Shown piece after piece: positions 21,229-33,100 of a stretch of DNA of 64,000 bases; the first letter of the stretch is position 1; each line of letters begins with the position of its first letter. This stretch comes from Trigonopsis variabilis (Eukaryota; Ascomycota; Trigonopsidomycetes; Trigonopsidales; Trigonopsidaceae), in the NCBI GenBank assembly GCA_003707065.3, contig PPXM03000010.1, forward strand, positions 372,001-436,000, given 5' to 3'. The position numbers and the translations under genes are program-made. The notes beneath the pieces were generated by a model. It saw nothing but the letters and a program-made list of their open reading frames with translations. It made no database searches and was not told where the DNA came from.

Positions 21229-22260
21229 ATGCCTAGCACGACGTCTGTGAACAAAGATAAAGGACTCAAGAAGGACAACTTAAAGGTAAACGATCATTTC
21301 ATGCCAGAATTAAGCTAATTTATCTAGCCCGTCAAAATTACAATTGTCGGAGTTGGTTTTGTAGGATCTACGACCGCTTACACTTTGCTTTTGAGTGGTT
21401 TAGCCAGTGAAATCGTCCTGATTGATGTTAAGGAGGAGAAAGCAGAAGGAGAGAGTATGGATCTGAATCATGCGGCACCCTTTTCACATGAAACTCGTGT
21501 CAAAGTCGGGGAGTACAAGGACTGCGAAGGAGCGGACATTGTAATTGTGGCTGGAGGAGCAAATCAAAAGCCCGGACAGACTCGAATGGACCTAGTTAAG
21601 ATTAATGTCGAAGTCTTCAAGTCCATCATTCCCAATGTCGCTAAGTATGCACCAGGGTCTATTTTGGTAATCGCGACAAATCCGGTGGATGTGTTGACTC
21701 ATGTCAGCTGGAAGTTGTCTGGATTCCCTGCTTCAAGAGTCATCGGCTCGGGAACGATTATTGACACTGCGAGGTTTCGATACTTGTTGAGCAAGTACTA
21801 TAAATTGGATCCTGATAGCATTGACGGATTCATTATCGGTGAACATGGTGATTCAGAGTTGGCTGCCTGGTCGCTTGTAAATATTGCTGGTATGAGACTC
21901 AAGGATTACTGCGAACAATCCAAGCAACAATACAATGAAGCTGCTATGCAATCGGCTTTCCAAGAGACCCGAGACGCTGCTTACGAGATTATTAAAAGAA
22001 AAGGTTACACCGCTTTTGGAATCGCTTCTGGATTGACACGAATTGTCGAGGCCATCCTCCGTGATGAGCGGTGCCTGCTCACTGTCTCAATTGTAGATGA
22101 TTACTTTGGCGTCAAAGAAGTCGCGCTCAGTGTTCCTACAGTCCTTACTCGAGACGGTGCTTTCCACAATGTCGAGTTGTTACTCGATGACAACGAGTTG
22201 GCTGGTATCCGCAAGAGCGCTGAAAATATTAAATCTGTCACGAGCTCTTTTGCGATTTAG
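21229..22260 (+). CDS. ldh: L-lactate dehydrogenase of bacterial sequence type, two exons
   Basis: Join of 21229-21285 and 21328-22260, 329 residues. The 42-nt intron (21286-21327: GTAAAC, AGCTAAT, TATCTAG) must be removed to restore the N-terminal Rossmann strand, ITIVGVGFVGSTTAY at 23-37. It interconverts pyruvate and L-lactate with NADH. Visible determinants: Gln99-Lys100 in the mobile loop (NQKPGQTR, the lactate- rather than malate-type choice), Arg105, Asn137 in ATNPVD, Asp165 and Arg168 in IDTARFR, and catalytic His192 in IGEHGDSE. The GSGTIIDTARFR block is the form seen in Bacillus-like enzymes, unlike the GSGCNLDSARFR of animals. The first ~19 residues are a basic extension. It probably arose by transfer from a bacterium followed by intron gain, which is an inference. 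Confidence 0.93.
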
Positions 22261-23198
22261 TGACGACCGATGTTATGCAAAGAATAGTAATCATGAATGA
22301 TTGGACTGAATGGAAAAGCGTATAATATGCTTGCGTAGCTTTTGCATCAAGCAGTTCTGGAATAGGGTCTTGCTTGTTACTCTAGTGAGAAGCATACTGC
22401 CTGACGACTTCAAAGCCTCGAACTCAAGAGTACGTAACGTTGAAATCTCAATCATTTCAAGATTTGGTTTCGCTGCATTCTGAATGGAAATATTTGGCCT
22501 TTCATACACGATGCGTAGCTGATCTGTCATATGGATGGATCGGACTAGATTTCACTCAACTATAGGCTGGACTAAGGCTCCGCTTCTAAATCAAGCTTAA
22601 GGCAGGATACTAATAGGTAGACTAAGCGCCGCTAAATAGCGGTGACTTCCCGAAATAGGAAGCTAGAAGCTTGATATCAGTTCAATGTGATGATATGTTC
22701 TAGACAAAGGAATGAATAAATTTCACACGAGATTCTCTGGAGTGGCTTTGGCTATGCTATGACTAGGCTGATCCAAAAGGCCTACAATTGATCCTAAACG
22801 AATCACGTATGCTTAGTAAACAATATGAATGATGCGCCGGTCTATCGATAGAACTGGTTCGGGATAAACAGTACCGGCCTCCCCCGTTTGGCTTTCCTGG
22901 AGACGGTTGATCGCTTGTCTAGCATGTTCAGGTGTCTTCCTTGACTATCCGCATATTCCGATAGAGCACGGCGACAATGGTGGGCGGGAAAGTAGCAAGT
23001 TTCGATGAACCATTCTACTTGTGACCTCGATGTGGTATGATTTTGCGCCCCGTGGGCCAGCATTACCGAAACAGTGTCGTCATGATGCAGAGAATTGGTT
23101 TCACCAAAGCGAGGCAGTCACTTTATGGAATGGTGCCAAAAAAAGACAAGCATATATATCTCCAGCCGGGTCCTAGAAATTTATCAATTGACTCTTTA
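22261..23198. other. Promoter region of the pyruvate decarboxylase gene
   Basis: About 940 bp between the L-LDH stop and the chosen PDC start. It holds a TATATATA at 23153-23159, 45 bp before ATG 23199, which supports that start. The PDC frame itself stays open back to an ATG at 23037. No separate gene is seen. Confidence 0.45.
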
Positions 23199-24899
23199 AT
23201 GTCATCATCTACCAGCGTTGGAAGTTATCTTGCTACTCGCTTAGCGCAGATTGGCATAAGCCATCATTTCGTTGTTCCCGGAGACTACAATCTAGTGCTT
23301 CTCGATAAGTTGCAGGAGAACCCAAATTTGCAGGAAATCAACTCTACTAATGAACTGAACTGTTCCTTTTCAGCTGAAGGATATGCTCGAGCTAAGGGCG
23401 TGGCTGCTTGCGTGGTAACTTTCAGTGTTGGTGCCTTCTCGGCCTTTAATGGAATCGGCGGCTCCTACGCTGAGAATCTCCCGGTGATCCTGGTCAGTGG
23501 TGCCCCCAATACAAACGATGGGCCTGATTTCCACTTACTCCATCATACTTTGGGAATTCATAACTTTGACTACCAATACGAAATGGCCAAGCAGATCACT
23601 TGCTGTGCCGTCCAGGTTAAGAGAGCTGAGGATGCTCCTTTCCTAATCGATAAGGCTATCCGAGAGGCTCTTCTCCAGAGGAAACCTTGCTACATTGAGA
23701 TTCCTACTAATCTCTCCGTCGCCCCATGTGCCGAACCTGGACCAATTAGCTGCATCACGTCGCCTATCCCCACCAATCAGGAGTCTCTGGATGCCGCTGT
23801 TGATGCTGCTGTCAAATTCCTCGGATCAAAACTCAAGCCCGTTCTGGTTGCTGGTCCTAAACTCCGAGCCGCTGGCGCTGAGGCTGCCTTTTTGAAGTTA
23901 GCAGAGGCATTAGGCTGTGCTGTCACCGTGATGCCTTCTGCCAAGTCATTCTTTCCTGAGAATCATAAACAATTTGCTGGAATCTACTGGGGTCAAGTGA
24001 GCACCAAGGGAGCAAACTCGATCTTGAATTGGTCTGATTTGGCCGTTTGTGCCGGTTCGGTCTTTACTGATTACAGCACCACCGGATGGACTTCTCTTCA
24101 GCCTGGCACTCATCGAATCGAGGCTGATTTCACCACCGTCAAGTTCCCTGGACACTTTTATCATCGTATTCACATGGCTGATTTCTTGTCTGCCCTTGCT
24201 GACAAGGTCACTCGAAATGAAACGAGTTTGTTAGAATACAACCGTCTCAAGCCCGAGTCTGTCCCTCATCATCCTACGGATCCCGAAAAGCCATTGACAA
24301 GACAAGAAATGGCCTTCCAGATCCAAAACCTTATTACAACCGATACCACTCTCTTTGCAGAAACAGGCGATTCCTGGTTCAACGGAGAGCAGATGACCCT
24401 TCCTGACGGTGCGCGATTCGAGGTTGAAATGCAATGGGGTCATATTGGCTGGTCGGTCCCTTCAAGTTTCGGCTACTCTGTTGGTACCCCTGGAAGACGA
24501 ATCATTACCATGGTCGGCGATGGATCCTTCCAAATGACTGGACAGGAGGTCTCTCAAATGGTCCGTCTCCGTCTTCCTATTATCATCTTTTTGATTAACA
24601 ATCTCGGTTATACCATTGAAGTCGAGATCCATGATGGCCCTTACAACAATATCAAGAATTGGAACTATGCTGCATTCATTGAGGCGTTTAACGCTGGAGA
24701 TGGCTACGGTAAAGGATTCCAGGCCAAGACGCCCAAACAATTGCATGAAGCTATTAAGCAAGCTTTGGCAAATGACAAAGGGCCTACACTTATTGAATGT
24801 TGCATCAACCGGGATGACTGCACAAATGAACTCATTAGCTGGGGTCATTTCGTTGCCATGGCCAACGGTCGAGCTCCTAGGCCTTTACCTCCTTCTTAA
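23199..24899 (+). CDS. pdc: Pyruvate decarboxylase, Zymomonas/plant type
   Basis: A 566-residue thiamine-diphosphate enzyme that turns pyruvate into acetaldehyde and CO2. The frame is open from ATG 23037, giving 54 more residues (with ATG 23082 in between). ATG 23199 fits the family length (Zymomonas PDC, 568) and the TATA element at 23153. Key residues in this numbering are Asp29, Glu52 in NELNCSF, and the His pair 115-116 in LLHHTLG. The ThDP motif begins with GDGSFQMT and ends with NNLGYTIE around residues 440-475, including the Glu of TIE. Blocks such as HDGPYNNIKNWNYA are near-identical to Zymomonas and unlike Saccharomyces PDC1. The optional N-terminus is basic and could be a presequence. 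It follows L-LDH on the same strand. A CTG codon encodes a conserved Leu in PVILVSG. Confidence 0.93.
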   Translation: MSSSTSVGSYLATRLAQIGISHHFVVPGDYNLVLLDKLQENPNLQEINSTNELNCSFSAEGYARAKGVAACVVTFSVGAFSAFNGIGGSYAENLPVILVSGAPNTNDGPDFHLLHHTLGIHNFDYQYEMAKQITCCAVQVKRAEDAPFLIDKAIREALLQRKPCYIEIPTNLSVAPCAEPGPISCITSPIPTNQESLDAAVDAAVKFLGSKLKPVLVAGPKLRAAGAEAAFLKLAEALGCAVTVMPSAKSFFPENHKQFAGIYWGQVSTKGANSILNWSDLAVCAGSVFTDYSTTGWTSLQPGTHRIEADFTTVKFPGHFYHRIHMADFLSALADKVTRNETSLLEYNRLKPESVPHHPTDPEKPLTRQEMAFQIQNLITTDTTLFAETGDSWFNGEQMTLPDGARFEVEMQWGHIGWSVPSSFGYSVGTPGRRIITMVGDGSFQMTGQEVSQMVRLRLPIIIFLINNLGYTIEVEIHDGPYNNIKNWNYAAFIEAFNAGDGYGKGFQAKTPKQLHEAIKQALANDKGPTLIECCINRDDCTNELISWGHFVAMANGRAPRPLPPS

Positions 24900-25108
24900 T
24901 TTATGAAATCATGAGCTAAAAGATTGTGGACTGAATGAGTAAGTGTAGATAAGCATAGTGCCATCCCCCATGCAGTGTGTATTCTCTGATAGGCAGCGTT
25001 TCTTTGAATTTTGCCTTTTTTACTAGTAAAACTCTGTCTACGAGTATATTGCAAACGACCCAGTTAATTCAGATGAGAACACAAAAATCTATCACTGTAT
25101 CAAACCTA

Positions 25109-27196
25109 TCAAACTTCTGCCTTTTCAACAACGACGTTTTCGTTCTCTTCTGCGGACGTGGAATCATCCGAAACAAGGACGTCGTTTTTCTCGCCATCGT
25201 ACACCTCAGCGTCAGAGGTCACAGCCTGGCTATGATGACCATCGAGGAAGACAACATCGGTTGGCTTCTCCTTGTGCATGACTTTGCGGTAAAGATGGAT
25301 GAGAGACTCTCGACTTTCCCAGATAGGATAGAAGGTGATGTAAAAGAAAGCTAAGAAAAGCCAGATGAAGATAACCACGATCCAGCCTCGGAAGAAAGGT
25401 TTAGAAAAGATGTACTTCTGGCCATACATAGGGAAAGGAAGAATGAAAGTCAGCCCGATAAAGATAAAAGGAACAACGAACCAAGCCCACTTGATAGCAA
25501 CATCCAATTGATGTTGAGTTTCAGGGGACAGCTTCATTAAGCGTTTCTCTTCCACTGTAGCATCATCACCAACTGTGAATTTACTTTGCATGGAATCAAA
25601 GTCGAAATCCTCGGGGAAAATCAAAGTGAGGACGAGAGAGTAGATCAAGGTTGACCCTGCAGTGACGAAATTGGCAATGATAGTAGAATCGACAAGTCCC
25701 AGAGTGTCCTTAGTAATCTCGCCGTAAAAGTGATAGGCGGCGCCTAACCAACATCCGAGACCAGTAAGAGAACCAAGAGGCATGGCAGCATAGATACACC
25801 ACTTACTCATCCGGCGGGAGAAGAGAGTAAGAGTGATACCAACAGGTGCAGCACCGAGAATGATACCAATAAAGGTCAAAATCCATGAGATTGTAATGCC
25901 GATGTAATTAAACATGATTGTTAAGCCCCCGGTGAAAAGAGCAAAAGTGATAACAAAGAAATGAGACACAGCAACTAGCTGTTTACCAGTAGCCTGAGGA
26001 CGAATGTATGTTCGGAACACATCGTATGTCATAACAGATGAGAAAGACACCAATTCAGCCGAAAGAGCAGAAGTACAAGACATGAAAAGGATGAGTAGGC
26101 CGGCAGCAGCACCACTCTTGCCCATGATGGCATAAAGCCCGTAAAGCATGGGCATTCCCATATTGACTTCAGAAGTACTGATGACATCAGGATAAGTAAT
26201 GGAGACAGGGTTGTTGGTAAGAGCCAAGGCGGACAAGGCGCTAGCAGAACCAAGAGCCCATGGGATGACGAACCAGCACAGAGATCCAATAACATAACCA
26301 GACACAGTAGAAAGAGGTCTAGCAGCAATAGCCTTCTGTCCATAGGAAGGATCTGCAAAAACAGAAGCGAAACCAGACATGATCTGACTCCAAGCGGTCA
26401 TTACCAAAGTTTTGTTGCGGAAAGTGAGGTAAGATCCACCTTCGCCAGTAGAAGGATGCGTCTTTGAAACTTCAACCAAAAGATCATACATTTTGTCAGG
26501 TGAACCAATGTGTTCGGAAGTAGAATAGGCAACGAACATCGCGACAATGATAATAACGTATATGACGACAGTATGAGTCCAATCAGATAAGAAAGTACTC
26601 TTGAGACCGCCCAACGTGGTATAAATAGCAACAGAAACTGGGAAAAGCATTGCACAAGCAACGATGTGAATCTATATATTAGAATCCAAACAGGAAACTA
26701 GTTTCGTTACCTTCGAGATATGAGAAAAGGACTGAGAACCGCCCAAGAGAAGCATGCTAGCAATGATGATATTGGTGCCACAAGAGTAGAATATATAGAT
26801 GCAATGTCCGATGGCTCCAAATCGAGCTCGGACGATTTCGACAATGGTATGAGCGCCAGTAGCTTTCCGCTTCATTTGAAGGGCGACCAAGGTGAAAAGC
26901 ATAGAGTGGGAAATACCACAGATGCCATACCAGTAAGATCCAGCGACACCATATCGATAGGCATAGACAGACGAAGACAACAAAGTACCAGGCCAGCACC
27001 ATGATGAAACGACAGCCGAGGAAATCAAACCAGACTTGATGGAACGTGACGCTGTCGAGAAATGTTCGGAATCCTGCACTTCACCCATATATTTAGATAA
27101 AATTCTGGTTACAAAAATCATGATCATAGCAAAGGCAGCGCCCAGGCCAACAACAAAGCCGTAACCATAGCCTGCATTCAACACTTCAGTGGTCAT
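25109..27196 (-). CDS. DUR3: DUR3-type urea/polyamine transporter, copy 1, two exons
   Basis: Join of 27196-26711 and 26671-25109, 682 residues. The 39-nt intron (26672-26710: GTAACG, TTCTAAT, ATATAG) splices HISK to IHIVACAM at the place where the intronless paralog at 46468 reads straight through. It is a sodium:solute-symporter-family plasma-membrane protein with about fifteen hydrophobic segments. Typical blocks are NAGYGYGFVVGLGAAFA at the start, GEVQDSEHFSTASRS, LGGLKSTFLSDWTHT, FADPSYGQKAIAA and FNYIGITISWIL. Dur3 imports urea, and in yeast also polyamines, with protons. The C-tail is acidic. Five GATA motifs within 160 bp upstream (27249-27356) suggest nitrogen repression. It converges with the PDC gene (209-bp gap). 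Function is well supported by family. Confidence 0.92.
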
Positions 27197-30100
27197 AGAT
27201 GATGATGGATTTCACTACCTTGGAGTCCCATCTTTATAATGCCTAGTTTTATCTACAGAGATGGGCAATCAATATCGACGACCTGTTCTTGGGCCATTAA
27301 TGATAGTCAAATGACAGTATTATCCACTATGAGTCCTATCAATCATGAGTCTTATCGCCAAAGCGCAACCGGTATACTTTTAATGCTATCCTGCTCAGTT
27401 TAACGTCCGGCTTCGAGTCAGTTATGATTCGAAAATAATAAAAAGAATAGAGAACATTTCACCCTTATCTACGTCTCCTTGATGTTCCCTGGTACTACCA
27501 TGTCTTGATAGCGAAATTGCTGTTCCCAATTAGGACTAACGGGGCCTTAATCTAAAGATCCAAGAGATAAGCTTGATAGCTTTCTTACTAAATGAAAACT
27601 AATAGCCCAAGGCACAAAATTCTGGCAAAGGCACCCAGAATTCAATAAAATAAGCACTCTATTTAATTTTTCGGTGAACAGATTTGATATAGCATTCACC
27701 TTCTTTATTTGTTCTTCGACGGGCCGTGACAAGCTCCGTCGGCTAAGACTATTGTCCGGGAGTCTTTCAGGTCCCAAATGACTACCACCTGGGGATTTTC
27801 CTTCTCTCCGATTACTACCGACCATTAGGCAGACGGAAATTTTCCCCGGCATTGGGACTCACTTTGAGACATCAGTCCATACAATGTAAATAAGACCAAT
27901 CATGTGCCCCTTCTGTCCCTCTTCAATTGCAATTTCCTTCTTTTTTCTCTCATGTCCCATTGCACTCTTCCCATCATCACCCTGTGGTTCCTTTGCATAC
28001 CTTATCTTTGCAGACTTCTACGAATACGCCTATCGACGAATAAATCAATGCACAACCGGCGACATCCTTCCTTAATTTCCTAATGGAGCTAGTGGTTCGA
28101 GTCATGTAACGGTCCACCGAATCAGTCACCTATTGAGCAAATCATGACTCGTTGCGACCCTTGGGACTCCTTCGGGCAAATCCCGATCGTTAACCTTTGC
28201 GCTCGCGTGCGGTCCAAGGATCATGCGCTCTTCGGACAGTCAAAAAAGAAAGTCGTTCCACCAGCACTGATAGTGGATCTGGAAGCTCCGGCAATGATCG
28301 GCGCTAAGCAGACTTTGGCAGCTGTCCTATCTTTAGCCCAGTTTCCCAGCCCGAGCCCGAAGCCGGCCTTTTTTTTGCACTATCTTAATATCCACAATAT
28401 GAATACCGTCACTCAAATAGCCTACAATGTGACCCGTTTGCTTACAAGAGTGGGAGACATTCCGCCAAGCAGATAAGTAAATACGGATCTCGGTTGCTAG
28501 TAGTACTGCCCCTCGTTGCCTCTCATCAATAGCAAAAGAAGAATCAAACTACTCCGGTTAGATGAACCTGTAAGCCAAACAAGCAGTACGCCGTGAAACA
28601 AGATCTGGGATTTTTGCCGGAGATTCAGACAAACAGTCATCCGAGTCTCAGTGAGAAGTCACTACATCTCGCTACCGCCTTCATTGACTCTCACATGCGT
28701 CGTTAGGCCATAAAAGGAAATGCCGTGAATGCGGGATGGCTCTTACCTCTTTGAGCAATTCCTCTGATTCACCTAAGCAAGCTGCGGCCGCCAACCAGTT
28801 CCCATGTGACCTGCGACTTGCCGATAGTCATGTTTTGCATTTAAAGCTGACAAAATGAGCAGAATCCTAGTTTTCTCGTTTCGGTCTTCGCCCTGAATAG
28901 ACTGTCAAGAACCTTAGCTCGTACTAAGAAAAGACAAGATTTTTAAGTCGAGACAATGATGTACGCCCGACACAACCATCTGTGCATCATAGGAGTGCTA
29001 TCTTATCGTGGTCGAAGCACTTGCGTATGACAGACATGACGCGAGAAAACCCTCGGCAACGAAGTGCGAAGGTTTTCCATCGGATTACAGCCGCCCTTGT
29101 TTGGAAGGAAATAACCGGAACAGCATCAGCCTCACTTCGCCGCGTACGCTCTGTCTCTTGGCATCCGATTGTCTCGAAAAGAAGAACGCTTTCCACGAAG
29201 TGAGATGAGCATAAGATAAGCTTGCTAGGAAAAAGCTACAAAAATATGATATGACTAAGAACTCCATTGCACAAGTGCTGCGGTATATAGCGTAGATGCT
29301 GGTTTCATTGAGCTTCTCGTCGCGAGACGGGCCTCTGCCTGATGTCTCACTAAAGCCGTATAGAGCCGTTCGACGGCAGTAGAGACCTTCAGATATTTGA
29401 TTATCAATGGTGTATCAATGAGATACTCGGCAAATATTTCGCGAACTAGCTGGGTAAATCACGTTAAAATGAATTGCTCAGCCTCTTCAATCAGATTCTT
29501 ACTGTCATCCTGTATCCCTTCGATGGGCCATTCAGGCCGAGTATGGACGCACCAAACTTACTCGCTTTTTGGACTTTGAATGGGCCTACTTTCACGTTTT
29601 CTTATCCGCGTTTCAGGCGAGAGAAGCAAGTAATCGCTTAGGCTACCACCTGACATCCTAGGGATAGCGAATATTGAATTCGAGCTCACAATGCTGTGTC
29701 TGTGAATATGAGCTTGCATGTTTCATCCCTGCATGATTAAATGGCACATTCCTGACAGCTTTAGCTGTGTCTCGGAGCACCTCTTGGAGGTTCGTAAAAG
29801 ATTGGACAAAGATCTCGTGTGAGGAGGCGTTGGCTAATTTATTGTGATATTTGGCTTTTTTTATTATGAATATAAGGATCCTTCTTTACTTTTTTGTTCT
29901 GGCTGCGTTCGAATTGTTGCATTCCAGGCTATCCAGGATCTCTCATCAATGGCTCAGTTACCAGCTTCTCATGATTCGCTTACGATTCCATCTAGTGTTC
30001 GCTAATCTTTCCTTGGCTCCTAGACGTTCCATTTCACACCAATTTTTTGCACTCGATATATTTCACGAGGCCAAAGTCGACTATCTCTGAAGGTCACCAA

Positions 30101-33100
30101 CTATTAAAAAGAGTCCCCAGTTTCTGACAGTTTTATATGGACTATTTTTTCTGTGATGCTCTCGGATGGCTTATATCGGACATGGTTGTCCTACAAGTCT
30201 TTCATGTTTCTTGATCGCAGTATTCTGTTGATTGCATTGAGTGTAGTGGGTAATCACTTCTTAAATCTGCTACATAATCAGAGCCTCCCAGACACTATGG
30301 GAGCGGACTAATGTAAACGAGATCAGAACTTGTCATCCTTGAGCTATTCCCGTTTCTGTTTCTCATGAGTACAATACGTATCTGATCAAACCAATTTCCT
30401 ACATGCAATTATGGAATAACTGACGTGACGTCCTTGGAGATTGTGCACTATTGTACTTGTGCATATATTCACCTAGAAGGGATTTGATAGTTGCTGTCTA
30501 GACAGCATTTATGTTAGCGGTTCGATAAGGCCTCTCTGCCTAGGAGCAGTCGGTGAATATTCCTTCCCACTATATTGGACAACTTTAATGGCTGTTTTTC
30601 CCCTCCCCTGTCTGATACCAGGCGGCACGAATTTAATGGCGATGGCGACAAGATACGGGGACGCCTATTACTATTGGCGATCCACTGTTCTTTAGAGACG
30701 TGGACTCTATATCTCGAAACTTTTACTCTGCAGTCGACAGATTGATGACAAATCTGATCTTGATTTATTCTCTGTTGTAGACCAGGCTGAAGTCCATGGA
30801 GCGCAGTGAATACTCAAAGTTCTTCCTGAATAGTTATCTAGACGTTACTCCTCTGCGTGAACCAGTCTGATGAGAATCTGGTATCACCTTTTTCTGGGAT
30901 AGGGAGAACTTACGGCCGCGTGTGGCCAGGTGAATTTTACGTATTTGTAATTACATGCCCTGGTTGAGCCTGAGGATAGATTTCAGGCCTTCTCATCTTT
31001 GCTTCTTTTATTTCGCGGGTGAAAATGTTGTCAGAATTAGTAGTGTGAGTTAGGACGAACTTTCTACTGGTATCGTTAATTTTTGAACTTTTCTTTGGTG
31101 ATTCACATAACTGTGCATACGTAGCGGAGCAACTTCGAGTGGATGAAAAGAATGCAACTCTCGTGTCAACCTCACTGCTCTGATTGGGCTCTTGTGAGCG
31201 GGTCAAGTCAGATAGTGCCATAAACAGTATCACAAATAACACTGAGTGCGATTGTGCGGGTCCAAACTGTTCCAGTGATCACAATAAAGCGAACTGCCAG
31301 ATCTTAATAAATCAGACTAATCCTTTGAAATCAAAATGAACCCATAACTTCACCGTAACTGCATTATTTTTGAGAAATTATCCCTCATGAGCGGAGCCTT
31401 TGGACTAGAGCCGTTGGCTGGCTATTATCTATTCTACCCTCATCGATGTCTGCCTACGAGAGCAAATTCAACGTATCAGTCGTCTCTTCTATCGCATGAG
31501 TATACGAGGCTCAGTAGAACATCAGGGAAAAACACTCAAATATAAAATACAGACTATCTACGTTCTCACACCTTGGGATGCCAGTACATCGGGATTATTG
31601 ATAAGGCTGTATGTGGAAGCCGTAAACCGCAACTACCAACGTATCACGCCTAATGGAGAATTTAGAGTCTGTATGAGGAAATAACTCAAGGACTTGAACC
31701 GATTGTGTAAATTCTCTGCCGATTCAGGAACGTGAACTTTACTCGTGCTGGACGTTCTTCATGCCATTGGTCCACGTGTGGCGTACATAGATACCAAGTC
31801 AGCTCCTTCAAAAAAGGTAAATATCGGTGCCTTTAAGAGTGAAGCTTTCATACATGTCTCTTGGTACAAATGGCTTGATAACATTGTGCAAACAGGACCA
31901 GGAATGAGAGAAGCCGTACGTCTTCTTCAAATCAACTGACGCGTTCAAACAAAAATTATGCGACGCAAAAACTGAATCGAATAAAGTAACTTCTTTGTGC
32001 TAAAGCATCGTTCTCGGTTACCTTGAATTCCCAGTATTCGCATACTCGCTTCTCAAAATGAAGCCTGTCACGCACTCACGCGCGAAGACACTCGAGGAGT
32101 ACTTGAAGTTATGTTTTTTTGAGATGAGTCTTTCTTTATTTTTTCCCGTCACACCGATTAGATGGTATATGATCGCCGCGCCGGGAAGCTCATCTGCTCG
32201 ATTATGGTCGCAGTGGTTTGCTCTCATCCTGGTGTTAAATTAATCAGGCGGGAGCACACCTCGGAAAGGGTACAAAAAAAGAACATCGTTTTAAACTAAG
32301 TGCTCTGGAAGCAACAGAAAAGAAGACGATGAGTACCCTGAATTAATCCTTGATCATAAACCTTAGTGCAGCCGGTGTCACATTCAAGCTAGACCATGAT
32401 TATGGGCATAAGCGATAAACTACATATCGAATGCCGAATGCCGGATTCCGAAGAGAAGGAACTTATCTTTGATATCTCATCCTCTTCGACATTAGCTTCT
32501 CTCTATCGGTTCAAATCTGAGAGCTATCTGGAGGAAGGCTCAATACAAAGAGCAAAAGAAACTATATTCTGGCCAAAAAGGATATGGTTAACCTCTTGCA
32601 ATTCGAATCCTAGATGCTGAGACATAGCCAAGGATCGACCGCTTTCAAGTCAGTCGTGCCTGCTCCTTCAGAAGTCATATTCTGATTTTTTTGAACCGCT
32701 TCAGGGGTACATACTCTGCATCAAAGATACTAAGATACCGCATCGATGAAACCACTGGTATAGGATCATACTTACTCAATGAGCATTGTTTCAGATCGAG
32801 AGCATGTTGACTCGGCGTTTTATCGCTGATCAGGGCCGCATCAGAAATTGAAAACATCGAGTCACAGCTTTAAGCTACACAGGTGCGTGCTTGGTCTTTG
32901 ATATGTGCATCGTACATAATTGCTATGAAGCAGTTTAATCCTTTGCAGTACTTCAAGAGAAAAACGTCCACTAAGGGTTTTACATATCCATCCCATTAAG
33001 TCTTCGAAGGCTATACTCGATGAATATACATAGAGAGAGGAAGGTTACAGCTCCGCGTGGTCTGAACATCAACATTGACGAGCAGGAGATCCCTGGCACA

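Noticed and set aside
23450-23530. Possible CTG-Ser genetic code
   Set aside because: CTG encodes the conserved Leu of PVILVSG in the pyruvate decarboxylase; no conserved Ser is seen at a CTG codon in the stretches I checked.
32500-32540. GGTTCAAATCT, a B-box-like sequence
   Set aside because: No A box or cloverleaf upstream within tRNA distance.
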